Shown piece after piece: positions 19,902 through 27,828 of a stretch of DNA of 64,000 bases (its first letter is position 1; each line of letters begins with the position of its first letter). Below the pieces are notes generated by a model, which was not told the origin of the DNA, did no database searches, and saw nothing but the letters and a program-made list of their open reading frames with translations. Origin of the DNA: Rhizobium sp. NXC14 (GTDB lineage Bacteria; Pseudomonadota; Alphaproteobacteria; Rhizobiales; Rhizobiaceae); assembly GCF_002117485.1 (NCBI RefSeq), contig NZ_CP021030.1, positions 65,001 to 129,000 on the forward strand, given 5' to 3'. Both the position numbers and the translations under genes were made by a program.

Positions 19902-21179
19902 TCAGCGCGGTGTTCTCAACGAATTAGGCGAACCGTCATTGGCGAGCTCGGGCATCAGTTCGGCGATATCGACCACCTTGCCGGTGCGCGAGCTCGTCAG
20001 CGCGGCAATGCCGCAGAGCACGGACATGGCGCCCGCCCGTGTGCCGGCGCGCTGGCTGAGCCGATCTTCTATGTCAGGCTTGAAGATCATGTTGCGCATC
20101 CGGTCGTCGCCGCCGTAATGGCCGCCTGTGAAATGCGGCACGACGATGCGCTCCACCGCCTCCTTCCCATTCGGGAAATTGCGAATGAGAAGGATCGTGT
20201 CTTCCTTCGGCACTTCCCAAGGCTGAGCCTCATGCTGGCGAAGCTCGATGCGTCCCTTGGTACCGTTGAAGGCGAGGTGATGGCCCTCGATCGGCTGGAA
20301 GGTATTCAGCGAATAGGAGACATGGACGTTGTTGCGGTAGCGGATGGACACGACCATCGTGTCGGGGATGTCAATATCCTCGCGGAAGACGCAGCCGTCC
20401 CGGAAATAGCCGTCGATCTTCGAAGGATCCTCGTAGAGCTGATCGAGGAACGGATCCTTTTCGAGATCGAGATAGTAGTCGCATTCCTGCGCATGCGGAC
20501 AGAGCTTGCAGCGTGGCCCGCGAAAAGGACCCTTGCGACCGTAGTTCTGCAGATCGGCGAAAGAGGTGACTGCCTCGGGATCGCTGTCGAGATACCAGTT
20601 CAGCAGATCGAAATGATGGGTGGCCTTGTGAACGAACAGGCTGCCGGAATTTTCCGTATAGGCATGCCAGCGGCGGAAGTAGTCGGCGCCGTGCTTGGTG
20701 TTGAGATACCAGTGAAAATCGACCGAGGTCACCCGGCCGATCTCGCCGGCATTCAGAAGCTCCTTGATCTTCGCAGCTGTCGGCGCATAGCGATAGTTGA
20801 AGGAGACGTCGACTCGTCGGCCGGTGCGCTTCTCGGCGTCGAGAATCCGGCGGATTTTCTCGATCGAGGTGGTCATCGGCTTCTCGGTGATGACGTCGAT
20901 GCCGGATTCCAGCGCCCGCACGATGATATCGTCATGTGTATGGTCGGGCGTGCAGACGATGGCGAGATCCGGCCTCTGCTCGGCAAGCATGGAATCGATG
21001 TTGTCATAGAGCGGCGCATTGCTGCCGATCATGGTGCGGGCGCGCTCGCCGCGAAGCGCGTTCTTTTCGACGATGGCTGTGAGATCGACATGCTCGCGCC
21101 AGCCGGCAAGCAGGTCCTTGCCCCACATGGTGGTGCCGCGGTTACCGGTGCCGATCAGGGCAAAACGGCGTTTCTCCAT
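19902..21179 (-). CDS. Gfo/Idh/MocA oxidoreductase with a Cys cluster, 425 aa
   Basis: Rossmann fold FALIGTGNRGTTMWG at residues about 6-20 and the EKP motif (VITEKPMTTSIEK) near 98, followed by the dehydrogenase beta-sheet domain with KATHHFDLLNWYLD carrying the family His. Unusually, GPRCKLCPHAQEC near residues 218-228 places three cysteines in a CxxCx5C pattern, with another Cys in DGCVFRED; this could bind a metal. It probably oxidises or reduces a sugar or cyclitol hydroxyl with NAD(P). GAGGAG precedes the ATG. It is on the minus strand, convergent with the 2-hydroxyacid dehydrogenase, and separated from the upstream isomerase gene by a 149-bp gap holding an intergenic palindrome. Confidence 0.9.
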   Translation of the reverse strand: MEKRRFALIGTGNRGTTMWGKDLLAGWREHVDLTAIVEKNALRGERARTMIGSNAPLYDNIDSMLAEQRPDLAIVCTPDHTHDDIIVRALESGIDVITEKPMTTSIEKIRRILDAEKRTGRRVDVSFNYRYAPTAAKIKELLNAGEIGRVTSVDFHWYLNTKHGADYFRRWHAYTENSGSLFVHKATHHFDLLNWYLDSDPEAVTSFADLQNYGRKGPFRGPRCKLCPHAQECDYYLDLEKDPFLDQLYEDPSKIDGYFRDGCVFREDIDIPDTMVVSIRYRNNVHVSYSLNTFQPIEGHHLAFNGTKGRIELRQHEAQPWEVPKEDTILLIRNFPNGKEAVERIVVPHFTGGHYGGDDRMRNMIFKPDIEDRLSQRAGTRAGAMSVLCGIAALTSSRTGKVVDIAELMPELANDGSPNSLRTPR

Positions 21180-21222
21180 CGAATGACTCCTCTTTCATAC
21201 GTGATGAAACAATGGGATTTCA

Positions 21223-21323
21223 GAGCAATTCCAGCAAAAGTGTGCAGCGGTTTTTGCGTCCGGAATTGCGTAAAAACGAAGAGATAGAGCATTTTCGTGT
21301 TTCGAAGAAAAACGGAAATGCTC
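21223..21323. repeat. Rhizobial mosaic intergenic palindrome (RIME-like)
   Basis: Two hairpins in tandem: GCAATTCC with GGAATTGC, then GAGCATTTTCGT with ACGGAAATGCTC (one mismatch). The text strongly resembles the abundant short intergenic palindromes of Rhizobium genomes. It separates the isomerase and oxidoreductase genes and may stabilise or end transcripts. Confidence 0.65.
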
Positions 21324-21328
21324 AAGAA

Positions 21329-22159
21329 TCAGATCTGGCAGCAGCTCCGGAAGCGCTCGACGCAAGTGGCGATCACCTCGTCGGCCGGACGCTTCCACCA
21401 GTCTTCGGCCGAAAAGATCTCCACTTCCTGCTCGCCGAAGAAACCGGCGGCTTCGATCATCCGTCTTATGCCCTTCAGGTCGATGACGCCATCGCCCATC
21501 ATGCCGCGGTCGAGTAGCATGTCCTTCGTCGGCGCCAACCAGTCGCAGATGTGATGGGCGAAGATGCGTTTCATGCGTCCGGCGCGGGCAATCTGGTTGG
21601 CAAGATCGGGATCCCACCAGACATGGTAGACGTCGATCGCAACGCCGACATCCTCGCCGAGCGGCTCGCACATGTCGAGCGCCTGGCCGAGCGTGTTCAC
21701 GCAGGCCCGGTCGGCGGCATACATCGGGTGCAGCGGCTCGATCGCAAGTTTCACGCCGACAGCCTGCGCATGCGGCAGCACGGCGGCAATGCCGTCGAAT
21801 ACCATTTGACGAGCCGTGACGATATCTTTCGAAGCACCCGGCAGGCCGCCGACGACGAGCACGAGGCAATCGGCGGAAAAGGCCGCCGCCTCGTCGATGG
21901 CCCGTCTGTTGTTATCGAGGTTCTTCTGCCAGTCGGCCTCGGTTGCCGCCGGAAAGAAGCCGCCGCGGCAAAGGCCGGTCAGTTTGATGCCGTTCGACTT
22001 GACGATCCGCACTGCTTCGTCGAGACCCGCCTTGGCGACCTGGTCGCGCCAGGGTGCAATCGATGTGATGCCGTGCTTCAGGCAGATATCGACGGCTTCG
22101 GCAAAGCCGCATTGCTCGCGGATCGTCGCCAGATTGATCGAAAGTCCTTCGACCTGCAT
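21329..22159 (-). CDS. Sugar phosphate isomerase/epimerase (xylose-isomerase-like TIM barrel), 276 aa
   Basis: AP-endonuclease-2-type TIM barrel: SINLATIREQCGFAEAVDICLKHG split over residues 6-29, then the metal-ligand segments KLAIEPLHPMYA (Glu near 150), VAIDVYHVWWDPDL (Asp/His) and FAHHICDWLAPT, and a C-terminal EQEVEIFSAEDWW. These ligands fit a divalent-metal isomerase/epimerase such as IolE/IolI/hydroxypyruvate isomerase relatives. The ATG at 22159 follows a GGGAGAG site; a longer frame to 22189 would overlap the DUF993 stop. It is third in the operon Gfo/Idh-DUF993-isomerase. In other bacteria such proteins act with Gfo/Idh enzymes on 3-keto sugars or inositols, a useful hint. Confidence 0.9.
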   Translation of the reverse strand: MQVEGLSINLATIREQCGFAEAVDICLKHGITSIAPWRDQVAKAGLDEAVRIVKSNGIKLTGLCRGGFFPAATEADWQKNLDNNRRAIDEAAAFSADCLVLVVGGLPGASKDIVTARQMVFDGIAAVLPHAQAVGVKLAIEPLHPMYAADRACVNTLGQALDMCEPLGEDVGVAIDVYHVWWDPDLANQIARAGRMKRIFAHHICDWLAPTKDMLLDRGMMGDGVIDLKGIRRMIEAAGFFGEQEVEIFSAEDWWKRPADEVIATCVERFRSCCQI

Positions 22160-22189
22160 GTCATTTCTCTCCCATTGCCGCACCGGCAC

Positions 22190-23353
22190 TCAGTGAACGC
22201 CGTGGACGGCAAGCACCTGTTTCATGCGATCAGTCGCGAGTTCCGGATCGGCAAGAACACGGGCCTTGTCGGCCAGGCGGAAAAGTTCAGCCAAATGCGT
22301 CAGCGAACGCGTGCTCTGCTGGCCGCCAACCATCGTGAAATGATCCTGCAACCCGTTGAGATAGGCGAGGAAGACGACACCGGTCTTGTAGAAGCGGGTC
22401 GGCGCCTTGAAGATGTGGCGCGATAGCGGCACGGTCGGCTCCAGCAGATCGAAGAACTCGTGGTTGCTCTTGCGGCCGAGCGCGTCGAGAGCGGCCGAAG
22501 CCGCCGGCGCAATCGCGTCGAAGACGCCGAGCAGCGCGTCCGAATGGCCCTCTTCGTCGCCGGCGATCAGTTCGGCATAATTGAAGTCGTCGCCGGTATA
22601 CATGCGCACCGCTTTCGGCAATTGCCGGCGCATGGTCACTTCCTTCTCCTTGGAAAGCAGCGAGATCTTGATGCCGTCGACCTTGGCGGCATTGGCTTCG
22701 ATCACCTGCAGACACGTTTCCATTGCCTTCAGGTGATCGCCGTTGCCCCAGTATCCCTCGAGCGCCGGGTCGAACATTTCTCCCAGCCAATGGATGATGA
22801 CGGGTTCCTTGACCTGGCGAAGGATGCGGTCATAGACCCTGACGTAATCGTCCGGTCCCTTTGCCGCGACGGCAAGCGCCCGGCTTGCCATCAGGATGAT
22901 GCGTCCGCCGGCCGCCTCCACCGTTTCGATCTGCTCTTCATAGGCCTTGATGATCGTGTCGACGGTCACGTCGGGACTAGGCGACAGATGATCGGTGCCG
23001 GCGCCGCAGGCGATCAATGCGTCCTTACGGCCAGCCGCTTCGGCAAGCGCCCGGCGGATGAGGTCGCGCGCCTCAGGCCAGCCGAGACCCATGCCGCGCT
23101 GCGCCGTATCCATCGCTTCGGCAACGCCGAGACCGAGATCCCAGAGTCGGTGGCGGAAGGCCAGCGTCCGCTCCCAGTCGATCGCCGGCGTCAGCCAGGG
23201 ATCGTTGTCGGCAAGCGGATCGGCGACCACATGGGCGGCGGCAAATGCGATGCGCGGGAAGCTTTTGGCGTCCCGCTTCTTCAGTTCGATCGGCGTGCCG
23301 GTCAGTGTGTAGGGAACGATCTTGCCGTCGAGGGGGAGATTGATCGTCGTCAC
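22190..23353 (-). CDS. DUF993 family protein, aldolase-like TIM barrel, 387 aa
   Basis: The whole length fits DUF993: LDGKIVPYTLTGTPIELKK at the N-terminus, PWLTPAIDWERTLAFRHRLWD split across 50-75, LIACGAGTDHLSP near 113-125 and VIIHWLGEMFDPALEGYWGN near 200. The fold is expected to be a dihydrodipicolinate-synthase-like barrel; KVDGIKISLLSKEKE around 235 supplies a lysine where class I aldolases hold their Schiff-base lysine. No reaction is established for the family to my knowledge. It uses a GTG start, three bases after the stop of the upstream oxidoreductase, so translation is probably coupled. Confidence 0.88.
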   Translation of the reverse strand: MTTINLPLDGKIVPYTLTGTPIELKKRDAKSFPRIAFAAAHVVADPLADNDPWLTPAIDWERTLAFRHRLWDLGLGVAEAMDTAQRGMGLGWPEARDLIRRALAEAAGRKDALIACGAGTDHLSPSPDVTVDTIIKAYEEQIETVEAAGGRIILMASRALAVAAKGPDDYVRVYDRILRQVKEPVIIHWLGEMFDPALEGYWGNGDHLKAMETCLQVIEANAAKVDGIKISLLSKEKEVTMRRQLPKAVRMYTGDDFNYAELIAGDEEGHSDALLGVFDAIAPAASAALDALGRKSNHEFFDLLEPTVPLSRHIFKAPTRFYKTGVVFLAYLNGLQDHFTMVGGQQSTRSLTHLAELFRLADKARVLADPELATDRMKQVLAVHGVH

Positions 23354-23356
23354 GGC

Positions 23357-24505
23357 TCAGAACTCCAGTACGGGAACGTCGAGCCAGCGGCGCTCGGCCC
23401 AGGATTTCAGACCGAGCTCGGCGAGCTGCACACCCTTGGCGCCGGCTTCCAGCCCATAGGGCCACGGCGCATCTTCGACGACATGGCGGATGAACATTTC
23501 CCACTGCGCCTTGAAGCCGTTGTCGAAGGACTGCGTATCGGGAACCTCGTCCCAGGTCCTGTAGAAGTCGATTGTCTGCGGCTGATCGGGGTTCCACACC
23601 GGCTTCGGCGTGTTGACGCGATGCTGGCTCCAGCATTTCGTCAGGCCGGCGACGGCAGAACCATGGGTGCCGTCGACCTGGAAGGTGACGAGATCGTCGC
23701 GGCGCACGCGCACCGCCCAGGAAGAGTTGATCTGCGCGATCGCTCCGCCCTCCAGTTCGAAGGTCGCATAGGCGGCATCGTCCGTGTCGCAATCATAGGG
23801 CCTGCCCTGCTCGTCGATGCGCCGGGGAATATGGGTGGCGCCGAGGCAGGAGACAGCCTTTACTTCGCCGAACAGGTTGTCGAGCACGTAGCGCCAGTGG
23901 CAGAGCATGTCGAGGATGATGCCGCCGCCGTCGCCCTTGCGGTAGTTCCAGGAGGGGCGCTGGGCGGGTACGCCCCAATCGCCTTCGAAAACCCAGTAGC
24001 CGAATTCGCCGCGCACCGAAAGGATCTTGCCGAAAAAGCCGGAATCCTTCAGCAGCGCCAGCTTGCGCAGGCCCGGCAGGAAAAGCTTGTCCTGCACGAC
24101 GCCGTGCTTGAGACCGGAGCGCCGTGCCTTGCGGGCGAGATCGATGGCCACCTGCAGATCGTCGGAAATCGGCTTTTCGCAATAGACGTGCTTGCCGGCG
24201 TCCAGAGCCTTGGACAGAAGCTCGGCGCGCATCAGCGTCGTGCCGGCATCGAAGAAGATCGTGTCGTCGGAATTGGCGAGCGCAGCATCGAGATCGGTCG
24301 ACCAGCGTTTGATGTTATGCTTCTTCGCCAGCTCTTCCATCTTGGCGCTGTTGCGGCCGACGATGATCGGGTCGATCTCGAGTTTCTCGCCCGATTTCAG
24401 CGTGATGCCGCCCTGGTCGCGGAAGGCCAGGATTGAGCGCACCAAGTGCTGGTTGTAACCCATGCGGCCGGTGACGCCGTGCAAGATGATCCCCAAGCGT
24501 GCCAT
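23357..24505 (-). CDS. Gfo/Idh/MocA family oxidoreductase, 382 aa
   Basis: N-terminal Rossmann segment IILHGVTGRMGYNQHLVRS (residues about 5-23), then HVYCEKPISDDLQ with the family EKP motif near 110, and ILDMLCHWRYVLDNLF with the catalytic-site His near 205. C-terminal part is the usual alpha/beta oxidoreductase domain. The glycine motif GVTGRMG departs from the standard GxGxxG. GGGAGGAAAAC precedes the ATG. It is the first gene of the operon continuing into DUF993 and the isomerase, and a TAAC-N6-GTTA site lies 63 bp upstream. Confidence 0.9.
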   Translation of the reverse strand: MARLGIILHGVTGRMGYNQHLVRSILAFRDQGGITLKSGEKLEIDPIIVGRNSAKMEELAKKHNIKRWSTDLDAALANSDDTIFFDAGTTLMRAELLSKALDAGKHVYCEKPISDDLQVAIDLARKARRSGLKHGVVQDKLFLPGLRKLALLKDSGFFGKILSVRGEFGYWVFEGDWGVPAQRPSWNYRKGDGGGIILDMLCHWRYVLDNLFGEVKAVSCLGATHIPRRIDEQGRPYDCDTDDAAYATFELEGGAIAQINSSWAVRVRRDDLVTFQVDGTHGSAVAGLTKCWSQHRVNTPKPVWNPDQPQTIDFYRTWDEVPDTQSFDNGFKAQWEMFIRHVVEDAPWPYGLEAGAKGVQLAELGLKSWAERRWLDVPVLEF

Positions 24506-24567
24506 GTTTTCCTCCCTGCAATCTTTTGCGGTGGGAGCGGGCGTCCTGGCCCGGCCCTCCCAAGCCG

Positions 24568-24583
24568 GTAACTAAACGGTTAC
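24568..24583. promoter_or_regulatory. Operator site A (TAAC-N6-GTTA) before the Gfo/Idh-DUF993 operon
   Basis: GTAACTAAACGGTTAC, with perfect GTAAC/GTTAC arms. It lies 63 bp upstream of the start at 24505 on the minus strand. The same pattern occurs at 25500 and 37545 at nearly the same distance from two other operons, which argues for a shared regulator; the TetR-type protein encoded at 24636-25313 is the nearest candidate. Confidence 0.75.
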
Positions 24584-24635
24584 TTGATGGCAGAAGAGCG
24601 GCGAGCCTGTCAATAGTCAAATCCTGCTTTCGGTA

Positions 24636-25313
24636 TCAGCGCCGGATCGAGGCAAGGGTGACATGGACGATATGCCTCTCCCAGGCACTGAGATTGGCCG
24701 GCTCGACTAGGTCGCGGCCGAAGATCGTCGAAAGCGTGTACTGGTTGGAAAGGTAGAAATAACCCAGCGAGGCAATCGTCAGATAGACGTGCAGGGGATC
24801 GGCCGTCTCGATGAAGACGCCTTGTTTCTTTCCCTTCTCGAGCACTTGGGAAAGCTCGCCGATCAGATGCGAATGCAGCTCCTTGAGCCGGACGGATTGG
24901 CGCAGCCACCGGGCGCGGTGCAGGTTTTCGGTGCCGAGCAGGCTCAGGAATTCCGGGTGCTGGAGGAAATAACGCCAGGTGAAGAGCGCGAGTTCGCCGA
25001 TGCCTTCTTCGGGGCTGCGGTCGCCGATATGCAGCGCGCGCTCGGCCGTGCGGATGCCGACATAGGCCTCTTCGAGCACCTTGAGGTAGAGCTGCTCCTT
25101 GTCGCCGAAATAATGGTAGAGCATGCGTTTGTTGGTGCCGGCGCGTTCGGCGATGGCGTCGACACGGGCTCCGCCCATGCCGTTTTCGGCAAATTCCCGG
25201 GTTGCCGCTTCAAGGATCGCGGCGCGCGTCCGCTCCGGATCGCGTTGCGCCGTCCGCTCCGTGGACGGTCGCCGCGTCTGTTTCTTGTCCCTGTTTCCCC
25301 CGCTGTCGTTCAT
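24636..25313 (-). CDS. TetR/AcrR-family transcriptional regulator, 225 aa
   Basis: N-terminal TetR helix-turn-helix: AAILEAATREFAENGMGG, VDAIAERAGTNKRMLYHYFGDKEQLY given in parts (residues about 30-75 of the shorter form). The ligand-binding half is helical, with a TetR C-terminal domain of the type seen in regulators with a long C-terminal helix bundle. The ATG at 25313 has GGTGGAG just upstream; the alternative ATG at 25346 has a poorer site. The first 25 residues are polar and lysine/arginine-rich. It sits between two operator-like sites at 24568 and 25500 and is divergent from the ABC transporter operon, so it probably regulates both sides. Confidence 0.9.
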   Translation of the reverse strand: MNDSGGNRDKKQTRRPSTERTAQRDPERTRAAILEAATREFAENGMGGARVDAIAERAGTNKRMLYHYFGDKEQLYLKVLEEAYVGIRTAERALHIGDRSPEEGIGELALFTWRYFLQHPEFLSLLGTENLHRARWLRQSVRLKELHSHLIGELSQVLEKGKKQGVFIETADPLHVYLTIASLGYFYLSNQYTLSTIFGRDLVEPANLSAWERHIVHVTLASIRR

Positions 25314-25385
25314 CGCTCCACCCCTGTCTTCACGTGTTGTGCTCATAAGCCTTCGGTTCGAAATTGTAAAAACCGAATTTGGAAG

Positions 25386-25461
25386 GGCGGCCCGCTGGAG
25401 CGGAATGCTGAAAGCATGATGTCGCCGTGACCTCTAGCGCTTTCGGCATCATGCTCTGACC
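25386..25461. repeat. Rhizobial intergenic palindrome
   Basis: AGCATGATG at 25413-25421 pairs with CATCATGCT at 25447-25455, and the segment TTTCGGCATCATGCTCT is a common rhizobial intergenic repeat motif. It lies between the TetR gene and the promoter of the ABC operon. Confidence 0.6.
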
Positions 25462-25469
25462 GACACCGC

Positions 25470-25499
25470 TTGACAGGCTTGCCGCTTTGCTCGTAGCTT
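25470..25499 (+). promoter_or_regulatory. Candidate sigma-70 promoter of the ABC operon
   Basis: A perfect TTGACA at 25470-25475 is followed 18 bp later by TAGCTT at 25494-25499, a weak -10. The operator-like site B begins directly after it, so a bound repressor would block initiation. Confidence 0.45.
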
Positions 25500-25515
25500 G
25501 TAACCAATTAGTTAT
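25500..25515. promoter_or_regulatory. Operator site B (TAAC-N6-GTTA) before the ABC transporter operon
   Basis: GTAACCAATTAGTTAT; TAAC/GTTA arms are exact around a six-base centre. It ends 60 bp before the ATG at 25576 and lies just after a TTGACA promoter element. It matches sites A (24568) and C (37545). Confidence 0.75.
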
Positions 25516-25575
25516 TTGCGCAAGCAAAACTAAATTGGAAGCGTGTGGAGGCGCTTCCGTTTGGAGGAGGAAAAA

Positions 25576-26862
25576 ATGACTCTACGTGTTAGCAGACGTA
25601 ATTTCGTTGCAGGAAGCGCAGCGCTTCTGTCGCTCTCGGCGCTCGGAACCAGCGCCTTGGCACAGGAAACGCGCTTGCGTCTCCTATGGTGGGGCTCGCA
25701 GCCTCGCGCCGACCGCACCAACAAGGTGTCGCAACTCTATCAATCGAAGAATCCGGGCACCTCGATTACCGGCGAATTCCTTGGCTGGGGCGATTACTGG
25801 CCGCGTCTGGCGACCCAGGTTGCCGGCCGCAATGCGCCCGACGTCATTCAGATGGACTATCGCTACATCGTTCAATACGCCCGGCGCGGCGCGCTCGCGC
25901 CGCTCGAATCCTACATGCCGGCCAAGCTCAATCTCGACGATTTCGACAAGGCGCAGATCGAAGGGGGCAGTGTCGACGGCCATCTCTATGGAGTCAGCCT
26001 GGGCGCCAATTCGGCTGCAACGGTGCTGAACACAACGGCCTTCAAAGAGGCCGGCGTCGATCTGCCGACGCAGGCGACCACCTGGGATGAATTCGCCCGC
26101 ATGGGTGCGGAAATTACGAAGGCGGGCAAACGCAAGGGCATGTTCGGCCTCGCCGACGGCAGCGGCGGTGAACCGCTGTTCGAAAACTGGCTGCGCCAGC
26201 GCGGCAAGGCGCTCTATACCGCCGACGGCAAGATCGCCTTCGACGTGGACGACGCATCGGAATGGTACGACATGTGGGCCAAGTTCCGTGCGGCCGGCGC
26301 CTGCGTACCTGCCGATATCCAGGCTCTCGACAAGAACGATATCGAAACCAACACGGTGTCGCTCGGCAAGGCTGCCGCCGGTTTTGCCCATTCCAACCAG
26401 TTCGTCGCCTATCAGGCCATGAACAAGGACAAGCTGGCGCTCACCAACTACATGCGCATCAAGCCGGATTCGAAGGGCGGCCATTATCGCAAGCCTTCGA
26501 TGTTCTTCTCGGTCTCGGCGCAGTCGAAGTCGATCGATCAGGCGGTTGATTACATCAACTTCTTCGTCAAGAACCCCGAGGCTGTGCTGCTACTGGATGT
26601 CGAGCGCGGCATTCCGGAATCGGCCGCCATGCGCGAGGTCGTTGCGGCGAAGCTCGATGACAACGGCAAGGTGGCCTTGGCCTATGTCAGCGGCCTTGGC
26701 GATCTCGCTGGCAAATTGCCGCCGCCGCCCCCCGCCGGCGCCGGCGAAGGCGAGTTGATGCTGCGCAACATTGCCGAACAGGTCGGTTTCGGACAGCTCT
26801 CTCCCTCCGACGGCGGCAAGCAGCTTGTCACTGAAATTACGCAGATTCTCGCACGAGGCTGA
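25576..26862 (+). CDS. ABC sugar-transporter substrate-binding protein, Tat-exported, 428 aa
   Basis: Family-1 solute-binding protein of a CUT1 importer. The N-terminus SRRNFVAGSAALLSL is a twin-arginine signal with cleavage after ALAQ. Key blocks are LLWWGSQPRADRT, PDVIQMDYRYI, DGHLYGVSLGANS, LFENWLRQRGKALY and LLLDVERGIPES, each matched by the paralogue at 14541. A GGAGGAGG site lies a few bases before the ATG; the frame is open 33 bp further up but that is less likely. First gene of the operon encoding two permeases, an oxidoreductase and an ATPase. It probably binds an oligosaccharide or glycoside in the periplasm. Confidence 0.95.
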   Translation: MTLRVSRRNFVAGSAALLSLSALGTSALAQETRLRLLWWGSQPRADRTNKVSQLYQSKNPGTSITGEFLGWGDYWPRLATQVAGRNAPDVIQMDYRYIVQYARRGALAPLESYMPAKLNLDDFDKAQIEGGSVDGHLYGVSLGANSAATVLNTTAFKEAGVDLPTQATTWDEFARMGAEITKAGKRKGMFGLADGSGGEPLFENWLRQRGKALYTADGKIAFDVDDASEWYDMWAKFRAAGACVPADIQALDKNDIETNTVSLGKAAAGFAHSNQFVAYQAMNKDKLALTNYMRIKPDSKGGHYRKPSMFFSVSAQSKSIDQAVDYINFFVKNPEAVLLLDVERGIPESAAMREVVAAKLDDNGKVALAYVSGLGDLAGKLPPPPPAGAGEGELMLRNIAEQVGFGQLSPSDGGKQLVTEITQILARG

Positions 26863-26868
26863 TCCCGT

Positions 26869-27828
26869 ATGAGCAATGCGATGCGCACGCCCGCAGGGGC
26901 CATAACAGTGGAAAGATATCAGGGGGCCGTGGCCGAAGGACGCTTCAGGCGTCTTTGGAATGCCAATGCTCCCGGCTATCTCTTCCTCCTTCCGTGGCTC
27001 ATCGGCTTTTTCGGGCTGACGCTCGGGCCGGCCCTGATTTCGCTCTACCTCTCCTTCACCGATTTCGACATGCTGCAGTCGCCGCGGTGGGTGGGAATGG
27101 CGAATTACGTGCGCATCGCCACGGCGGATCCGAAATTTTCCGCCGCCATGCACGTCACTCTGACCTATGTCGTCTTTTCGGTGCCGTTCAAGCTCACCTT
27201 TGCCTTGCTGGTCGCCATGGCTCTGAACCGCGGCCTGCGCGGTCTGCCTATCTACCGTGCCATCTTCTATCTGCCGTCGCTGCTCGGCGGCAGCGTCGCG
27301 ATCGCCGTGCTCTGGCGCCAGCTTTTCGCCAGTGACGGCCTCGTCAACGCCGCCCTCGCCCAGATTGGCATCGAAGGGCCGAGCTGGATCTCGCATCCGA
27401 ACTATTCGATCTATACGCTGGTCGCGTTGTCCGTCTGGCAGTTCGGTTCGCCGATGATCATCTTTCTCGCCGGCCTGCGCCAGATCCCGCAAGACATGTA
27501 TGAGGCGGCCAGCCTCGACGGCGCTTCGAAATTCCGGCAGTTCTACAAGATCACGCTGCCGCTTCTGACGCCGGTGATCTTCTTCAACGCTGTCGTGCAG
27601 ACGATCGAAGCCTTCAAGGCCTTCACGCCCGCCTTCATCATATCGGGCGGCACCGGCGGCCCGATCAACTCGACACTGTTCTACACGCTCTACCTCTACC
27701 AGGAGGCCTTCGGCAATTTCCGCATGGGCTATGCCTCGGCCCTTGCCTGGATCCTGGTAGTTATCATCGCGATCTTCACCGCCTTCTCCTTCCTGAGCTC
27801 GCGTTATTGGGTGCACTACGATGACTGA
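26869..27828 (+). CDS. ABC sugar transporter permease (MalF type), 319 aa
   Basis: Six or so membrane segments, starting LFLLPWLIGFFGLTLGPALIS (residues about 37-58) after a cytoplasmic N-tail. The conserved cytoplasmic EAA loop reads YEAASLDGASKFRQFYKITLP near residue 210-230, the contact for the ATPase. It begins six bases after the binding-protein stop and overlaps the second permease by eight bases. Together they form the membrane channel of a CUT1 importer. Confidence 0.95.
   Translation: MSNAMRTPAGAITVERYQGAVAEGRFRRLWNANAPGYLFLLPWLIGFFGLTLGPALISLYLSFTDFDMLQSPRWVGMANYVRIATADPKFSAAMHVTLTYVVFSVPFKLTFALLVAMALNRGLRGLPIYRAIFYLPSLLGGSVAIAVLWRQLFASDGLVNAALAQIGIEGPSWISHPNYSIYTLVALSVWQFGSPMIIFLAGLRQIPQDMYEAASLDGASKFRQFYKITLPLLTPVIFFNAVVQTIEAFKAFTPAFIISGGTGGPINSTLFYTLYLYQEAFGNFRMGYASALAWILVVIIAIFTAFSFLSSRYWVHYDD

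Noticed and set aside
22460..24436. 658-aa open frame on the plus strand
   Set aside because: It is the antisense shadow of the DUF993 and Gfo/Idh genes, which have clear family motifs and ribosome-binding sites on the minus strand.
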